A DNA stretch of 64,000 nt from Bacteroidota bacterium. GTDB lineage: Bacteria > Bacteroidota > Bacteroidia > Bacteroidales > F082. Location of the stretch: the NCBI GenBank assembly GCA_016715945.1, contig JADJXJ010000001.1:682001-746000 (forward strand), written 5' to 3'. The notes beneath the pieces are model-generated. The model saw nothing but the letters and a program-made list of their open reading frames with translations, was not told the DNA's origin and ran no database searches. Within the stretch, counting starts at the first letter, position 1. Each line of letters starts with the position of its first letter. Of this stretch, positions 1-8,883 are shown one piece after another. The position numbers and the translations under genes are program-made.

Positions 1-1
1 G

Positions 2-592
2 AATATCCTGGTGGTGCGTTCCGGAAACCGGACGGTAGCCCTTGAAGTGGAACAGGTGCTTGGTGAAGAACGCGGTGTGGTGAGGCCTTTTCAAAACGGC
101 ATGGGTAATTCAGAATTTTTTGCCGGAGTATTCATTTTGAGCGGCGGCCAGATTGCCTTCGTCATGCGGACGGATGTACTGGTTGAACATAAAGCTACCA
201 TAACCTCCGTTGCAAAAGAAACACAACAACGAAAGCTTCTGGTGGTCGAAGACTCGCTCACCATCCGCAACCTGCTGCGCAATATGCTCGAAACTGCCGG
301 CTACCTGGTTACTACTGCCAGCGATGGACTGGAAGCTTTTCAAAAGCTTGAAAAAGCGCAGTTTGATGCGGTGGTTACCGACATCGAAATGCCACGTATG
401 AACGGTTTTGAGCTTACCCGCAAGATCAGAGGGCAGGCAAAATGGAAGTTTTTGCCCATTGTGCTGGTCACCTCGCTCGATAGTGAGGACGACAAACGCA
501 AAGGCATGGATTCCGGAGCCAGTGCCTACGTAACAAAACGTGATTTCGAAAAAGGGAATCTGCTTCAGATTTTGAGTAACTTGCTGACATGA
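2..592 (+). CDS. cheA: CheA-type hybrid histidine kinase, C-terminal part (cut by window edge)
   Basis: The reading frame is already open at the left edge, so only the tail of the protein is visible. The first 60 or so residues look like the end of a CheW-like regulatory domain (the VRSGNRTVALEVEQVLGEE stretch is typical of the CheA P5 region). A response-regulator receiver domain follows, with the acidic pair in LVVEDS, the phospho-acceptor Asp in VVTDIEMPRMNG (about visible residue 124), and the conserved T/S and K positions in LVTS and VTKRDF. CheA kinases with a fused receiver occur in gliding, pili or alternative chemosensory systems as well as flagellar ones. The stop overlaps the cheB start by 4 bases, so the two are probably translationally coupled. 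The kinase core lies outside the window, so the CheA call rests on domain order and on the cheB neighbour. Confidence 0.82.
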   Translation, partial: NILVVRSGNRTVALEVEQVLGEERGVVRPFQNGMGNSEFFAGVFILSGGQIAFVMRTDVLVEHKATITSVAKETQQRKLLVVEDSLTIRNLLRNMLETAGYLVTTASDGLEAFQKLEKAQFDAVVTDIEMPRMNGFELTRKIRGQAKWKFLPIVLVTSLDSEDDKRKGMDSGASAYVTKRDFEKGNLLQILSNLLT

Positions 593-1656
593 ATTCCAAT
601 AGGAAAATCAGGGTACTTATTGTGGACGACAGCCATGTAACTCGAAGGCTGTTTGCTCATCTGATCGCGAACTCACCCCAAATGGAGGTTGTTGGTGAGG
701 CGTCCGATGGCGAACAAGCTCTCGCCATGGTCAGTCGCCTCCAACCCGATGTGGTGAGCATGGACATCGAAATGCCTCATTTGAACGGCATCGAGGCCAC
801 CCGCCACATTATGGCGCATACCCCTGTTCCTGTGGTGATTGTCAGTTCTTTGTACAATCCCGGCGAAACTCGCCTGGCTATGGAAGTCCTTGCAGCAGGC
901 GCCGTGGCCGTGATTCCGAAGCCGTCTGGCCCGGGAAGTGCTGATTATGAGAAGCTTGCAGCTACTTACCTTCGAACCTTGAAAGTGATGTCGGAGGTCA
1001 GGGTGGTGCGCCGCAAAGCTACTTCGCCTTTGGTTCAGCCGGCTCAAAATCAGGAATTGCCGAAGTCGGTGAATTCCACCATGCATTATAGCCTGGTTGT
1101 TATCGGCGCTTCGGCCGGCGGCCCTGAGGGCGTGAAACGCATCGTCAGTGATCTCCCTGCCGATTTTCCTTTGCCTGTAGCTATCGTACAGCACATTGAC
1201 ATTAATTTTGCCGAAGGTTATGCGCAATGGCTGGCTGCCGCATCAAAAAATAAAATCGTGATGGTGACAGGAGATGTACCCATGAGGGCGGGTTCGGTTT
1301 ACATAAGTATCAGGCCTCAGCATCTGGTGGTCAAATCCCGCGAAATCATTGGTCTGAGCGATCACCACCCGGACAACGGGCTGAAACCTTCGGTGGATGC
1401 CCTGTTCAGGTCGGCAAGGGAGGTGTTTGGATCGCAATTGGTTGCAGTGCTCCTTTCGGGCATGGGCAAGGATGGGGCACACGAAATGCTTCGCCTCAAG
1501 CAGCTTGGAGCCTTCAACATCATTCAGGACGAACAGTCCTGCCTCGTTTTTGGCATGCCCGGTGAGGCTGCCAGGCTAAATGCACATCATGTGGCAATTC
1601 CGCCATCCGAAATTGTACCTCAAATTTTGAAAACCATCAAACACAATAAATCATGA
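589..1656 (+). CDS. cheB: CheB: chemotaxis response regulator, protein-glutamate methylesterase
   Basis: The 355-residue protein has the normal CheB length and order: an N-terminal receiver (VDDS, phospho-acceptor Asp59 in SMDIEMPHLNG), a linker around 140-160, and a C-terminal methylesterase domain. The catalytic triad of the family is visible as Ser175 in GASAGGPE, His202 in IVQHID and Asp295 in SGMGKDGA. CheB removes methyl groups from, and deamidates, glutamyl residues of chemoreceptors, with activity raised by phosphorylation from CheA. It overlaps the upstream CheA-receiver gene and the downstream histidine kinase gene by 4 bases each, so all three form one operon. No receptor or CheR is visible; they may lie to the left of the window. 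Confidence 0.95.
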   Translation: MNSNRKIRVLIVDDSHVTRRLFAHLIANSPQMEVVGEASDGEQALAMVSRLQPDVVSMDIEMPHLNGIEATRHIMAHTPVPVVIVSSLYNPGETRLAMEVLAAGAVAVIPKPSGPGSADYEKLAATYLRTLKVMSEVRVVRRKATSPLVQPAQNQELPKSVNSTMHYSLVVIGASAGGPEGVKRIVSDLPADFPLPVAIVQHIDINFAEGYAQWLAAASKNKIVMVTGDVPMRAGSVYISIRPQHLVVKSREIIGLSDHHPDNGLKPSVDALFRSAREVFGSQLVAVLLSGMGKDGAHEMLRLKQLGAFNIIQDEQSCLVFGMPGEAARLNAHHVAIPPSEIVPQILKTIKHNKS

Positions 1657-2912
1657 ATCCTGCATTCCATCTGCTCAACCAGGAAGGTTTCATTCTCGCT
1701 GTGGAAGACTCAGCCGTGCAGGCACGTCAGATCCAACGACTTATTGAGCAGTACAAAATGCGGTGCATTGTGGCTCGCAATGGCAAGGAAGGCCTCGAAC
1801 AGGTAAAAAAGGAAAAACCCATCCTCATCATCTCCGACGTGGTGATGCCCGAAATGGATGGATATACCTTTTGCCAGATGATTAAAACCAATGAGGAGTT
1901 TCGGGATATTCCTTTCATGTTGCTCACCTCACTGAGCGATCCTTTGGATATTATTAAAGGATTACAATCGGGAGCCGACAACTTTATCACCAAACCATAT
2001 GAGGAGAAATACCTGATTTCCAGGATCAATTACCTGCTGACCAACAAAATGATCCGCGACCAGAGTTCGTTGGACATGAATATGGAGATTGTATTTCAGA
2101 ACCAGAAGTTCATCATCAACTCTGATAAGAAGCAAATCCTTGACCTGCTGCTTTCGGTTTATGAGGCAGCTATGGCAAGAAACAGTCAACTTATTGAAGC
2201 TCAGCGACAATTGCAAATTCTCAATGAAGACCTGAAGCATGCCAATGCCGAACTTGAGGCATTCGCACACACCGTTTCGCACGACCTGAGGGCGCCACTC
2301 AACGGCATTCAGGGCTTTCTCGAGTTGCTGGTCATGGATTATGGCAAAAACTTCGATGAGCAAGCCTATGAATACATTCATTGGATCAAAACTGCTGCCA
2401 ATGGCATGTCGAATCTGATCACCGACCTGCTCAATTTTTCCAGGTCCTCCCGTGCCGAGATTCACCCGGAAGAGGTGGATGTTTCGGCAATGGCCAAAGA
2501 AATCTTGGACGACCTGAGGTTGTCCACCTACAAAGGCAATTATCAGATTCATATACAGCCTGGTATAAAAATACTGGCCGACAAGGGGATGATGCGCATC
2601 CTGCTCACCAATCTGCTGAGCAATGCCCTCAAATACAGCCAGAAAGTAGCCGATCCGCGGGTAACCGTCGGAATGATGCGCTACAACGGACGCGACGTGG
2701 TATATGTGAAAGACAACGGAGCCGGTTTCGATATGTCAAAAGCGTCAAATTTGTTCAAGCCTTTTGTTCGTATGCATACCAACGAGCAGTTTCAGGGTAC
2801 CGGCATCGGGCTAAGCACTGTCAAGCGCATCGTCGATCGCCACAAAGGCGAGGTCTGGTGCGAGTCGGAACCCGGTAAAGGTTCCGTGTTTTATTTCACC
2901 ATGGGTGGATGA
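1653..2912 (+). CDS. Receiver domain-histidine kinase (REC-HisKA-HATPase)
   Basis: This 419-residue soluble protein starts with a receiver domain (VEDSAVQ, phospho-acceptor Asp62 in ISDVVMPEMDG, Lys in FITKPYEEKY). A probable coiled-coil linker at about 170-200 follows, then a HisKA domain with the phospho-His at about residue 210 in HTVSHDLRAPLNG, and an ATPase domain with N box (NLLSNALKYS), G1 (VKDNGAGFD) and G2 (GTGIGLSTVKRI) motifs. It has no membrane segment or sensor domain, so its input is presumably phosphate from CheA or another kinase through the receiver. It is the last gene of the chemosensory operon, overlapping cheB by 4 bases. The output partner cannot be inferred because no further response regulator follows. 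Confidence 0.9.
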   Translation: MNPAFHLLNQEGFILAVEDSAVQARQIQRLIEQYKMRCIVARNGKEGLEQVKKEKPILIISDVVMPEMDGYTFCQMIKTNEEFRDIPFMLLTSLSDPLDIIKGLQSGADNFITKPYEEKYLISRINYLLTNKMIRDQSSLDMNMEIVFQNQKFIINSDKKQILDLLLSVYEAAMARNSQLIEAQRQLQILNEDLKHANAELEAFAHTVSHDLRAPLNGIQGFLELLVMDYGKNFDEQAYEYIHWIKTAANGMSNLITDLLNFSRSSRAEIHPEEVDVSAMAKEILDDLRLSTYKGNYQIHIQPGIKILADKGMMRILLTNLLSNALKYSQKVADPRVTVGMMRYNGRDVVYVKDNGAGFDMSKASNLFKPFVRMHTNEQFQGTGIGLSTVKRIVDRHKGEVWCESEPGKGSVFYFTMGG

Positions 2913-3037
2913 CCTGCTGGCCAGGGGGAATGAAAAGGATGGTGGTTTCTTCGATCTTGCTTTTTTCAATTGCTCCGGTGGTTTGTGAGCTTGTTCCGGT
3001 ATCCGGACGTTGATGAAATCATTTTTTGCGACTAGGT

Positions 3038-3166
3038 TTACTGGTAAGCTTTAGGTTGTCCAACCCATAAAAACCATGTGTATAAAAGCCTCGTCCCTGT
3101 TTTGGCGCTTCGCGTCGTGCTGATGTGATTGGCGTAAAACAACACATTGAATTTTGATGATGCCAT
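3038..3166 (-). pseudogene. Possible N-terminal fragment of a Bacteroidota-type tyrosine recombinase
   Basis: From the ATG at 3166 the frame reads MASSKFNVLFYANHI and continues for about 42 residues to a stop at 3038. The F-V-L-F-Y pattern resembles the beginning of the arm-DNA-binding domain of integrases from Bacteroidota mobile elements. The later part (KTGTRLLYTWF) fits only loosely, and there is no SAM-like or catalytic domain downstream. The fragment points away from the 3' end of tRNA-Ser, the usual arrangement for an integrase next to its attachment site. This is an inference from a short similarity seen by eye; the frame could be chance. Confidence 0.3.
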
Positions 3167-3258
3167 GATGAAAAGTTTTTTTAGGGTGAAACATAGGGTT
3201 AAACTCCCCATCAGGCACATTGCAATGTAGTGCAAATCAGCGTATTAGGCTCAAATTC

Positions 3259-3395
3259 GGTGGAGCAGATTTTCATGAAATCTCAACTCCACCTAAACTC
3301 CACCGGAAATGCTGCATCCGGTTGCATCCGGCTTCTGCCCTAAAAGCAGAAAACCACCGTAAACAGTGGGGTTTACAGTGGTTTACTTCAAACTT
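3259..3395. repeat. Cluster of short direct and inverted repeats beside tRNA-Ser
   Basis: The block holds several short repeats. CGGTGGAG at 3259-3266 is inverted as CTCCACCG at 3298-3305, and CTCCACC also occurs at 3287-3293. A 10-base near-tandem repeat TGCATCCGGT/TGCATCCGGC lies at about 3313-3332. GTAAAC, GTTTAC and GTTTAC half-sites with AGTGG spacers lie at about 3358-3387. Such arm-type repeats are typical of recombinase attachment regions, and the block sits immediately on the 3' side of the minus-strand tRNA-Ser gene. No gene is seen in 2913-3407 apart from the possible integrase fragment. Confidence 0.4.
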
Positions 3396-3407
3396 CATCA
3401 AAAGTTG

Positions 3408-3496
3408 CGGAGAGAGGGGGATTCGAACCCCCGGTCCGCCGATGGGCGGACAACGGTTTTCGAGACCGCCGCATTCAACCGCTCTGCCATCTCTCC
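3408..3496 (-). tRNA. tRNA-Ser (anticodon CGA)
   Basis: The reverse strand folds as a class II tRNA. The acceptor arms GGAGAGA and TCTCTCC pair, and the anticodon stem GCGGT/ACCGT encloses the loop CTCGAAA with anticodon CGA (reads UCG). A long variable arm is formed by GTCCGCC/GGCGGAC, and the T arm carries TTCGAAT. The discriminator is G, as in tRNA-Ser, and no CCA is encoded. It lies 24 bases downstream of tRNA-Pro on the same strand, so both are likely cut from one transcript. Confidence 0.96.
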
Positions 3497-3520
3497 TCTA
3501 TGTCGGCGGTTGGTCCTGTG

Positions 3521-3595
3521 TCGGGGCAGCAGGATTCGAACCTGCGACCCCCTGCTCCCAAAGCAGGTGCGCTAGCCGGGCTGCGCTATGCCCCG
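3521..3595 (-). tRNA. tRNA-Pro (anticodon UGG)
   Basis: The reverse strand gives a standard cloverleaf: acceptor CGGGGCA/TGCCCCG, D arm GCGC/GCGC, anticodon stem CCTGC/GCAGG around the loop TTTGGGA (anticodon TGG), and T arm GCAGG-TTCGAAT-CCTGC. The discriminator is A and no CCA is encoded. Confidence 0.96.
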
Positions 3596-3736
3596 ATATG
3601 TGTTTTCTGGAAAGAACGGTTTCTGTCTGAATCCTGCCGGGCAGGCCTCAATTCAGGGGCGCAAAGTTAGCAATTATCCTGCTGCAAGCCAATTTTTACT
3701 GAAATTTTCTTCTTTACTGTCCATCACAAAAACGAA

Positions 3737-3765
3737 CCGCCCGGAGGTTTGGTTTCTCCGGGCGG
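3737..3765 (-). terminator. Rho-independent terminator of the C25 protease gene
   Basis: A perfect 10-base stem CCGCCCGGAG/CTCCGGGCGG with a 9-base loop is followed on the minus strand by TTCGTTTTTG. It lies just past the stop of the protease gene. The rest of 3596-3788 shows no gene. Confidence 0.85.
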
Positions 3766-3788
3766 TCGTGAATTGGTCTTAAGTAGCT

Positions 3789-6700
3789 TTATTTCAAAAG
3801 AATACGTTGGGTTGTTCTTTCGTGGGTGCCCAGAAGGTGCATCAAATAAACTCCGCGGCTCCACGCCTGCATGTCGAAGTCCATGCGCAGGACCTGATCA
3901 GTTACAGGCACTTGCTGTTTCATTACAATGCGGCCCGAAAGGTCGGTTATCTCGACATTCATGTGGCTCGAGCGTAAGGCCTTAGCTTCCAGGTGGAAGA
4001 CTCCGCTGTTGGGATTGGGCCAGATACGGATGTTTCCGGCCTCAATTTCTGTCAATCCGATGGTGCTTTTCACCTTGATATTTCTGGCTTCTGACCAGGG
4101 GCCATCGCCACAGAAGTTTGAAGCCTGGGCCTTGAGGCTGGCTATTCCTCTGAAATCGGGGTTCCAGTTGATGTTCACCGCAAGCTCGTTCAGCACCGCG
4201 GTTCCAGCGCCGGCAGGCTCAAGTTCCACGCGGTACGACTGAGCAAAAGCCAGCGATTCGAGGGTGTAGGATGACTGGTATCCATGCAGGAAGTCCACAC
4301 TGTCGGCTCCGGCGGGCAGGGTCATCTGGCCGGGGATGTGCCATACATTGACCAGAGTGGAGCTGTTGATGCTTTGTCCGCAATAGGCATCTGCCACATG
4401 GAGGAATCCGATTGTTGCGGTGCTGTCGAGGCCAAGCAGCATCATGTACGGGCTGGTGGTAGCTTCGACCAGGGTGCTGTCGGACATCATCAGTTGCCAC
4501 GGGCCGTTGCCGGTAAGGTTGATTTCGAGCCACATTTCCCCGCAATGGCACAGGTCGAGGCTTTCCGGCACGGCCAGGGTAGGCACCGGCCGAATGGTTA
4601 CCTGAATACTATCAGTAACCACCCCACACGCTCCAGTACCGCTTGCGGAAAAGTATAGTGTGATGTTGCCTGCGGCAATATCCAGCAATCCTGGCATATA
4701 GGAGGTGATCAACTGGCTACTGTCGGCAAAAGCCCCATCACCGGGTGTCCACCAATGATATTGGACAGCATTTTGTGCCGTGGCCTGCAAGTCTATACCC
4801 GATGTGTTGGCACAAGCCTCTGCCGCTCCGCTAAGCTCAAGCACGGGGAGTTTGTGAATTGTATGTTCGCGCATTTCCGATTGTGTGGAACAGCCTTCCA
4901 ATGCACTGGCCACCAGCGTAAGCTGGACGTTGCCTTGACCGAGGTCGTTGGTTCCCGGGGTATATACAGGATTGGGCAGGCTTGGGTCATCAAATTGTCC
5001 GTCGCCAGAGCTTGACCAGAGCAACGAAGTATAGTTAGAAGCTGTAGTACCCTGAATGGCAATGGGTTCGCCGGCACACACCTCTGTTGCATCAGCCACA
5101 TTGAGTTCGACCGGCGCATTGATGTTGAGTTGCAGTTGGCTGGTTACGACAGTAGTTCCATGCGCGGTGAGGGTCAGTGTGACCAAACCTGCCTGTTGGT
5201 CAGCTTCGCTGGGGGTGTACACCGGATTCAGGATATTGGGGTTACTAAACGTTCCGGTGCCCGAGCTGGTCCATTGGATGGTGTTGTAATGCTGGGCCAC
5301 TCCGTTAAGCTGAGCTACATTGCCGCGGCAGATATTCATATCGTTGCCGGCCCATGCGCTGGTAGCCACGCGGGGCGGGAAAACGATGTCGTCAATCCAG
5401 GCACGGTCGGAACCACTGCTCACCGAATTATCCTTCATGTATTCCCATTTGAGCACTTTCGGTCCGGCAGTAACCGCATAGCTGGCTTTGGTCCAGTTGA
5501 CCGTACCCGACCATTGACCTTTGAGTTCGTTGTTGATGTAGAATTTCAGGTAATCGTAATTGGCCTCTGACGACACTTTGTACCAGAAGCTGATGGTATC
5601 GCTGATGCCCACCTCGTAATTCAGGACGAGCTGGCTGCTCTGGCTGTGGTTGATGGTGCCTGAGCGTGCTGCAAAGTTGCCTGCAAAGGCATCGCCCATC
5701 GAGATGGCCCAGGGCTGATTTCCGGCAAACGTCCACGCAAACTGGCTGAAATCGCCTGTTTCGAAATCTTCGGTGATCAGGCCGATCTTGGCGTTGTATG
5801 CGCGTTCGGCATTGTATGCCCCCGAGGTGGCCGAGGCCGCGAAACTGGCCATCGAACCGCTGGGTGCACCCGCACTTACGGTAACGGTGTAGCTGATGTT
5901 TTGCGTCTGGCCTGCAGCCAATTCAGGTATGGATTGGATTGGGTTGGACACTGTCAGGTAAGGACCGGTGATATTGAGCTGTGCGTTCACTTCGGCCGAG
6001 GCACTTTGTCCGGCATTGGTGTATGGGATGATGATCTGGACGGTTTCACCAGGGTCGAGCCTGCCATTGTTGTTGCCCGCAACATCGTTGATTGTAAAGT
6101 TGCCCAGGGTGAAATCAGGGGCATATGCCCTGACAGTGAACTGACTGTTCCAACCGGTGCTGCTGCAGTTGATCTGGAGCAGGATGGTGATCGGGGTATT
6201 GTTGGGCACGCTGTTGCTCACCACAAAACTGATGGCCTGAGGTGCAGTTGCCAGTGCCCCGGCTGCCACATCGCCCAGCGCAAAGGTATGGTTGCTGAAG
6301 GTAACATAAGGCGATTCGCTTGAAGCGGTTACAGTTACATTGGGGGCCAGCTCGCTGCCCACATTTTTTAATGTAAGGTCAAGGCTGATGTTTTCACCAA
6401 AGTCGATCTGGCCGTTGCCGTTCTGGTCAATCAGGTTGTAGGCGTTGTATATCATATAAGGCCCGGCAGGCGGAATACACTCAATAGTCTGTTCGTAGCG
6501 GTAATAGTTTTGCAGCACGGCAGTGATTCTTACCTGTACTCCTGGCAACTGCGGCAAAATCGGAATCTGAACGGTCCCTGTTTCCGATACTGCTGAGCCG
6601 ATAATTTCATCATTCACCGTCAGGGTAATTCGGGCACCTGGATTTGCACTCACTTCGAATACATCCATGCCGCTGAGCAACACAGGCATATGGTTGACTG

Positions 6701-8663
6701 CCAATGGCTGCGGGATTTCGGAATAGACCGTCATGAACGCATCACCGTGATGATGGAAGAGCTTGAAGGTGATGTCTTTGTGCTGAGGATTGTAGGGCTT
6801 GCTCGACTGTTGCAGGAAATATTTGCCTGCGGCATTGGCAAATGCCGGCAATATGCCTCTTGATGCAGGGGTGGTGCCATAATCGGGCATAAACTGAGGC
6901 CACATATTGTCGTATGCCCCCCAGACATAGGCGTCATTTACAAATGAATAAGAAACTTCTGTGGCAGCGATCAGGCCCAGGGCGCCGGTGGTGTGGCGAT
7001 GAAAACGTTCGGCAAAACACTCACTGCTGTAGTTGAATTTACCCGTCAGACAATTAACCGACCACACAAAGGTCAGGTTCTGGTTGGTGAGTCCGTTGAG
7101 GCTTTCGTTCCTGTAATAGGGTTCGCCCCAACCTGTTTCCAAACCATGGTCGCGGTGCTGCACCATGAAGGCGCCACTGTTGATGGCGGCATTCATACCT
7201 GCAGCATTTCCGTTCCAGTCGGTCAGGTGAGCTGAGTTGGCAGGGATGTAGTTGCGCCCGTTGGGACCGAAATAATTAACCACTGTGGCTGTGTTGGTGG
7301 CGGTGCTCCATGCGCCACCCGGGGTGCCGGAATAGATGGCATTCTGCCGCACCGGACTCTTTCCAAGGGCGTGTTGCCAGAACCCGTTGATCGTCTCGGA
7401 GCACAACTGAAACCAGCGTTCGGTCTGCCAGCCCATGGCTGTTATAGGGTTGTTGTAAAAAGCTGCGCTGGTGGGTGGGGTGCGTTCATAATCCAGGAAT
7501 TTCTTGATCATATGTTGCAGCTCCGCGGCATTGCGGGCCGTAATACGGGCAAACACGATATCGGGCAGCCCGTTGTTGTTTACGTCAGCAAAGGGATTGT
7601 CAGAAATGTATGGATTGTATCCGCCCGGATGATCGTTGAGTGTGTGCGAAATGATGCCATCTGCGGCATTGGTACTGTAGTCTCCAAGGAGCAAAACAGC
7701 GGCCGGCGGAATGGTCCAGGTATTGTATGCGTTATTGATATAATTTTCAATGGCTTGCACTGTGTTTCCACCTACATCCATCAGGCTGACCACCTTGGTG
7801 ATGATTCCCTGGCGTTGCCGGAATACCTTGATGCTGTCGGCCCATTGGGCAAAGGCAGGCCCGGTAGGGGTGATGATGAGGTATTCGGCACCCTGGTTGC
7901 GGTTGTTTACCCAATCGCGGGTGCGGGCGGCGTAGTCAATCTCGGGAAGAAGATCCGGATTCAACAAATGGTCTTCAATAATCGGGTCCCACCAGGGGCT
8001 TCTCAATCGGTTGTCGCCAACCGTGCCACGACTTCCATTGAACACAATCTCGGCTTCCACATGGTGGTAAACAACGAGCTCTTTGGTTACAGGATTGTAC
8101 TGGAAAGGTGTGAAGCTGCACATGATTACATCCACGCCACGGATTTGTGTCTGACCACCCAGCACAAAAGGCTCAGCAGGATAAAACGCATTCTTGGAAT
8201 AGATGTCCATGCGGCGGCTGTAATCGAGTGGGCTGTCATCGTTGCCCAGTGGAATGGCCGGTGCAGCCATGAGGTCAACATCACGAATGACCTGTTTTTG
8301 AACCGAAAGGATATTCAGACTGGCTGCAGCACCAGCGGGCAGGGCAACAAACCGGCTAAGTGCCGGCAAGTTGGGCATGCCTGCATCAGCAGGCAGGTAA
8401 ATTCCCTGCAGTTCGATCACCTGACCTGAAAACCCGTTTTCTTCCACCGTGCTGATGGCCATGCGGGGAATATGAAACGAAAATCTCAGCCCATCTTGGG
8501 ATGATCTTAACAAGGCGATGCCTTCAGATTTTGACGTATCAAACTGAAATTCGGTACGTTGTGCAAAAATTAATGCGCTGTTCTGAAGAAAAATGAAAAT
8601 GATCAGGGTCATCATCAGGCCCCGTAAGTAGCTATTTTTCATTGAATTTGGTTTTGATGACAC
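3789..8663 (-). CDS. Gingipain-like C25 cysteine protease with T9SS C-terminal sorting domain
   Basis: The 1624-residue protein starts with a signal peptide (hydrophobic residues about 10-34), then a propeptide-like region. A peptidase C25 domain lies at about 250-620. The probable catalytic pair is His506 (HRDHG) and Cys538 (SVNCLTG), 32 residues apart, close to the His-Cys spacing of gingipains. CARDB-like beta domains with Asp/Asn-rich DQNGNGQIDFGE and NNNGRLDPGE segments follow, then a cleaved-adhesin/MAM-like jelly roll starting at ITEDFETGDF, then three tandem PKD-like repeats sharing an F-x(n)-Y-x-P pattern. It ends in a type A T9SS sorting domain (IRIWPNPNSGVF to the terminal RILLK). 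By family it should be an outer-surface or secreted peptidase. Its specificity cannot be read. It is monocistronic, ends at a clear terminator, and has a TAnnTTTG element at 8677-8684. Confidence 0.9.
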   Translation of the reverse strand: MSSKPNSMKNSYLRGLMMTLIIFIFLQNSALIFAQRTEFQFDTSKSEGIALLRSSQDGLRFSFHIPRMAISTVEENGFSGQVIELQGIYLPADAGMPNLPALSRFVALPAGAAASLNILSVQKQVIRDVDLMAAPAIPLGNDDSPLDYSRRMDIYSKNAFYPAEPFVLGGQTQIRGVDVIMCSFTPFQYNPVTKELVVYHHVEAEIVFNGSRGTVGDNRLRSPWWDPIIEDHLLNPDLLPEIDYAARTRDWVNNRNQGAEYLIITPTGPAFAQWADSIKVFRQRQGIITKVVSLMDVGGNTVQAIENYINNAYNTWTIPPAAVLLLGDYSTNAADGIISHTLNDHPGGYNPYISDNPFADVNNNGLPDIVFARITARNAAELQHMIKKFLDYERTPPTSAAFYNNPITAMGWQTERWFQLCSETINGFWQHALGKSPVRQNAIYSGTPGGAWSTATNTATVVNYFGPNGRNYIPANSAHLTDWNGNAAGMNAAINSGAFMVQHRDHGLETGWGEPYYRNESLNGLTNQNLTFVWSVNCLTGKFNYSSECFAERFHRHTTGALGLIAATEVSYSFVNDAYVWGAYDNMWPQFMPDYGTTPASRGILPAFANAAGKYFLQQSSKPYNPQHKDITFKLFHHHGDAFMTVYSEIPQPLAVNHMPVLLSGMDVFEVSANPGARITLTVNDEIIGSAVSETGTVQIPILPQLPGVQVRITAVLQNYYRYEQTIECIPPAGPYMIYNAYNLIDQNGNGQIDFGENISLDLTLKNVGSELAPNVTVTASSESPYVTFSNHTFALGDVAAGALATAPQAISFVVSNSVPNNTPITILLQINCSSTGWNSQFTVRAYAPDFTLGNFTINDVAGNNNGRLDPGETVQIIIPYTNAGQSASAEVNAQLNITGPYLTVSNPIQSIPELAAGQTQNISYTVTVSAGAPSGSMASFAASATSGAYNAERAYNAKIGLITEDFETGDFSQFAWTFAGNQPWAISMGDAFAGNFAARSGTINHSQSSQLVLNYEVGISDTISFWYKVSSEANYDYLKFYINNELKGQWSGTVNWTKASYAVTAGPKVLKWEYMKDNSVSSGSDRAWIDDIVFPPRVATSAWAGNDMNICRGNVAQLNGVAQHYNTIQWTSSGTGTFSNPNILNPVYTPSEADQQAGLVTLTLTAHGTTVVTSQLQLNINAPVELNVADATEVCAGEPIAIQGTTASNYTSLLWSSSGDGQFDDPSLPNPVYTPGTNDLGQGNVQLTLVASALEGCSTQSEMREHTIHKLPVLELSGAAEACANTSGIDLQATAQNAVQYHWWTPGDGAFADSSQLITSYMPGLLDIAAGNITLYFSASGTGACGVVTDSIQVTIRPVPTLAVPESLDLCHCGEMWLEINLTGNGPWQLMMSDSTLVEATTSPYMMLLGLDSTATIGFLHVADAYCGQSINSSTLVNVWHIPGQMTLPAGADSVDFLHGYQSSYTLESLAFAQSYRVELEPAGAGTAVLNELAVNINWNPDFRGIASLKAQASNFCGDGPWSEARNIKVKSTIGLTEIEAGNIRIWPNPNSGVFHLEAKALRSSHMNVEITDLSGRIVMKQQVPVTDQVLRMDFDMQAWSRGVYLMHLLGTHERTTQRILLK

Positions 8664-8831
8664 AAAATGCTTCCTGCAAATGTAAACAAGCTTGTGAAAA
8701 AATGTTAAACATGACCAACAGAATCTTGAATTTAAAAGGATTTATAAACTCAGATGAGTTAAAAGATGATGATATCCAGCTGGTTACATATTTCAATTGG
8801 TAAAATTAAAGCAGCAACCTATTTAATCCCG

Positions 8832-8865
8832 CAAAAAAAAGGCTGGTAGCAATCTGCTCCAGCCC
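8832..8865 (-). terminator. Rho-independent terminator of the TonB receptor gene
   Basis: On the minus strand GGCTGG(AGC)...(GCT)CCAGCC forms a stem with one bulge and is followed by eight T residues. It lies 18 bases past the receptor stop codon. Confidence 0.88.
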
Positions 8866-8883
8866 GAAACTGCGACGCTAATC

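Noticed and set aside
3220..3630. 136-codon plus-strand frame across both tRNA genes
   Set aside because: It runs through two clear tRNA genes on the other strand, so it is unlikely to be translated.
7371..8429. 352-codon plus-strand open frame inside the C25 protease gene
   Set aside because: No recognised family; lies fully inside a conserved gene on the other strand.
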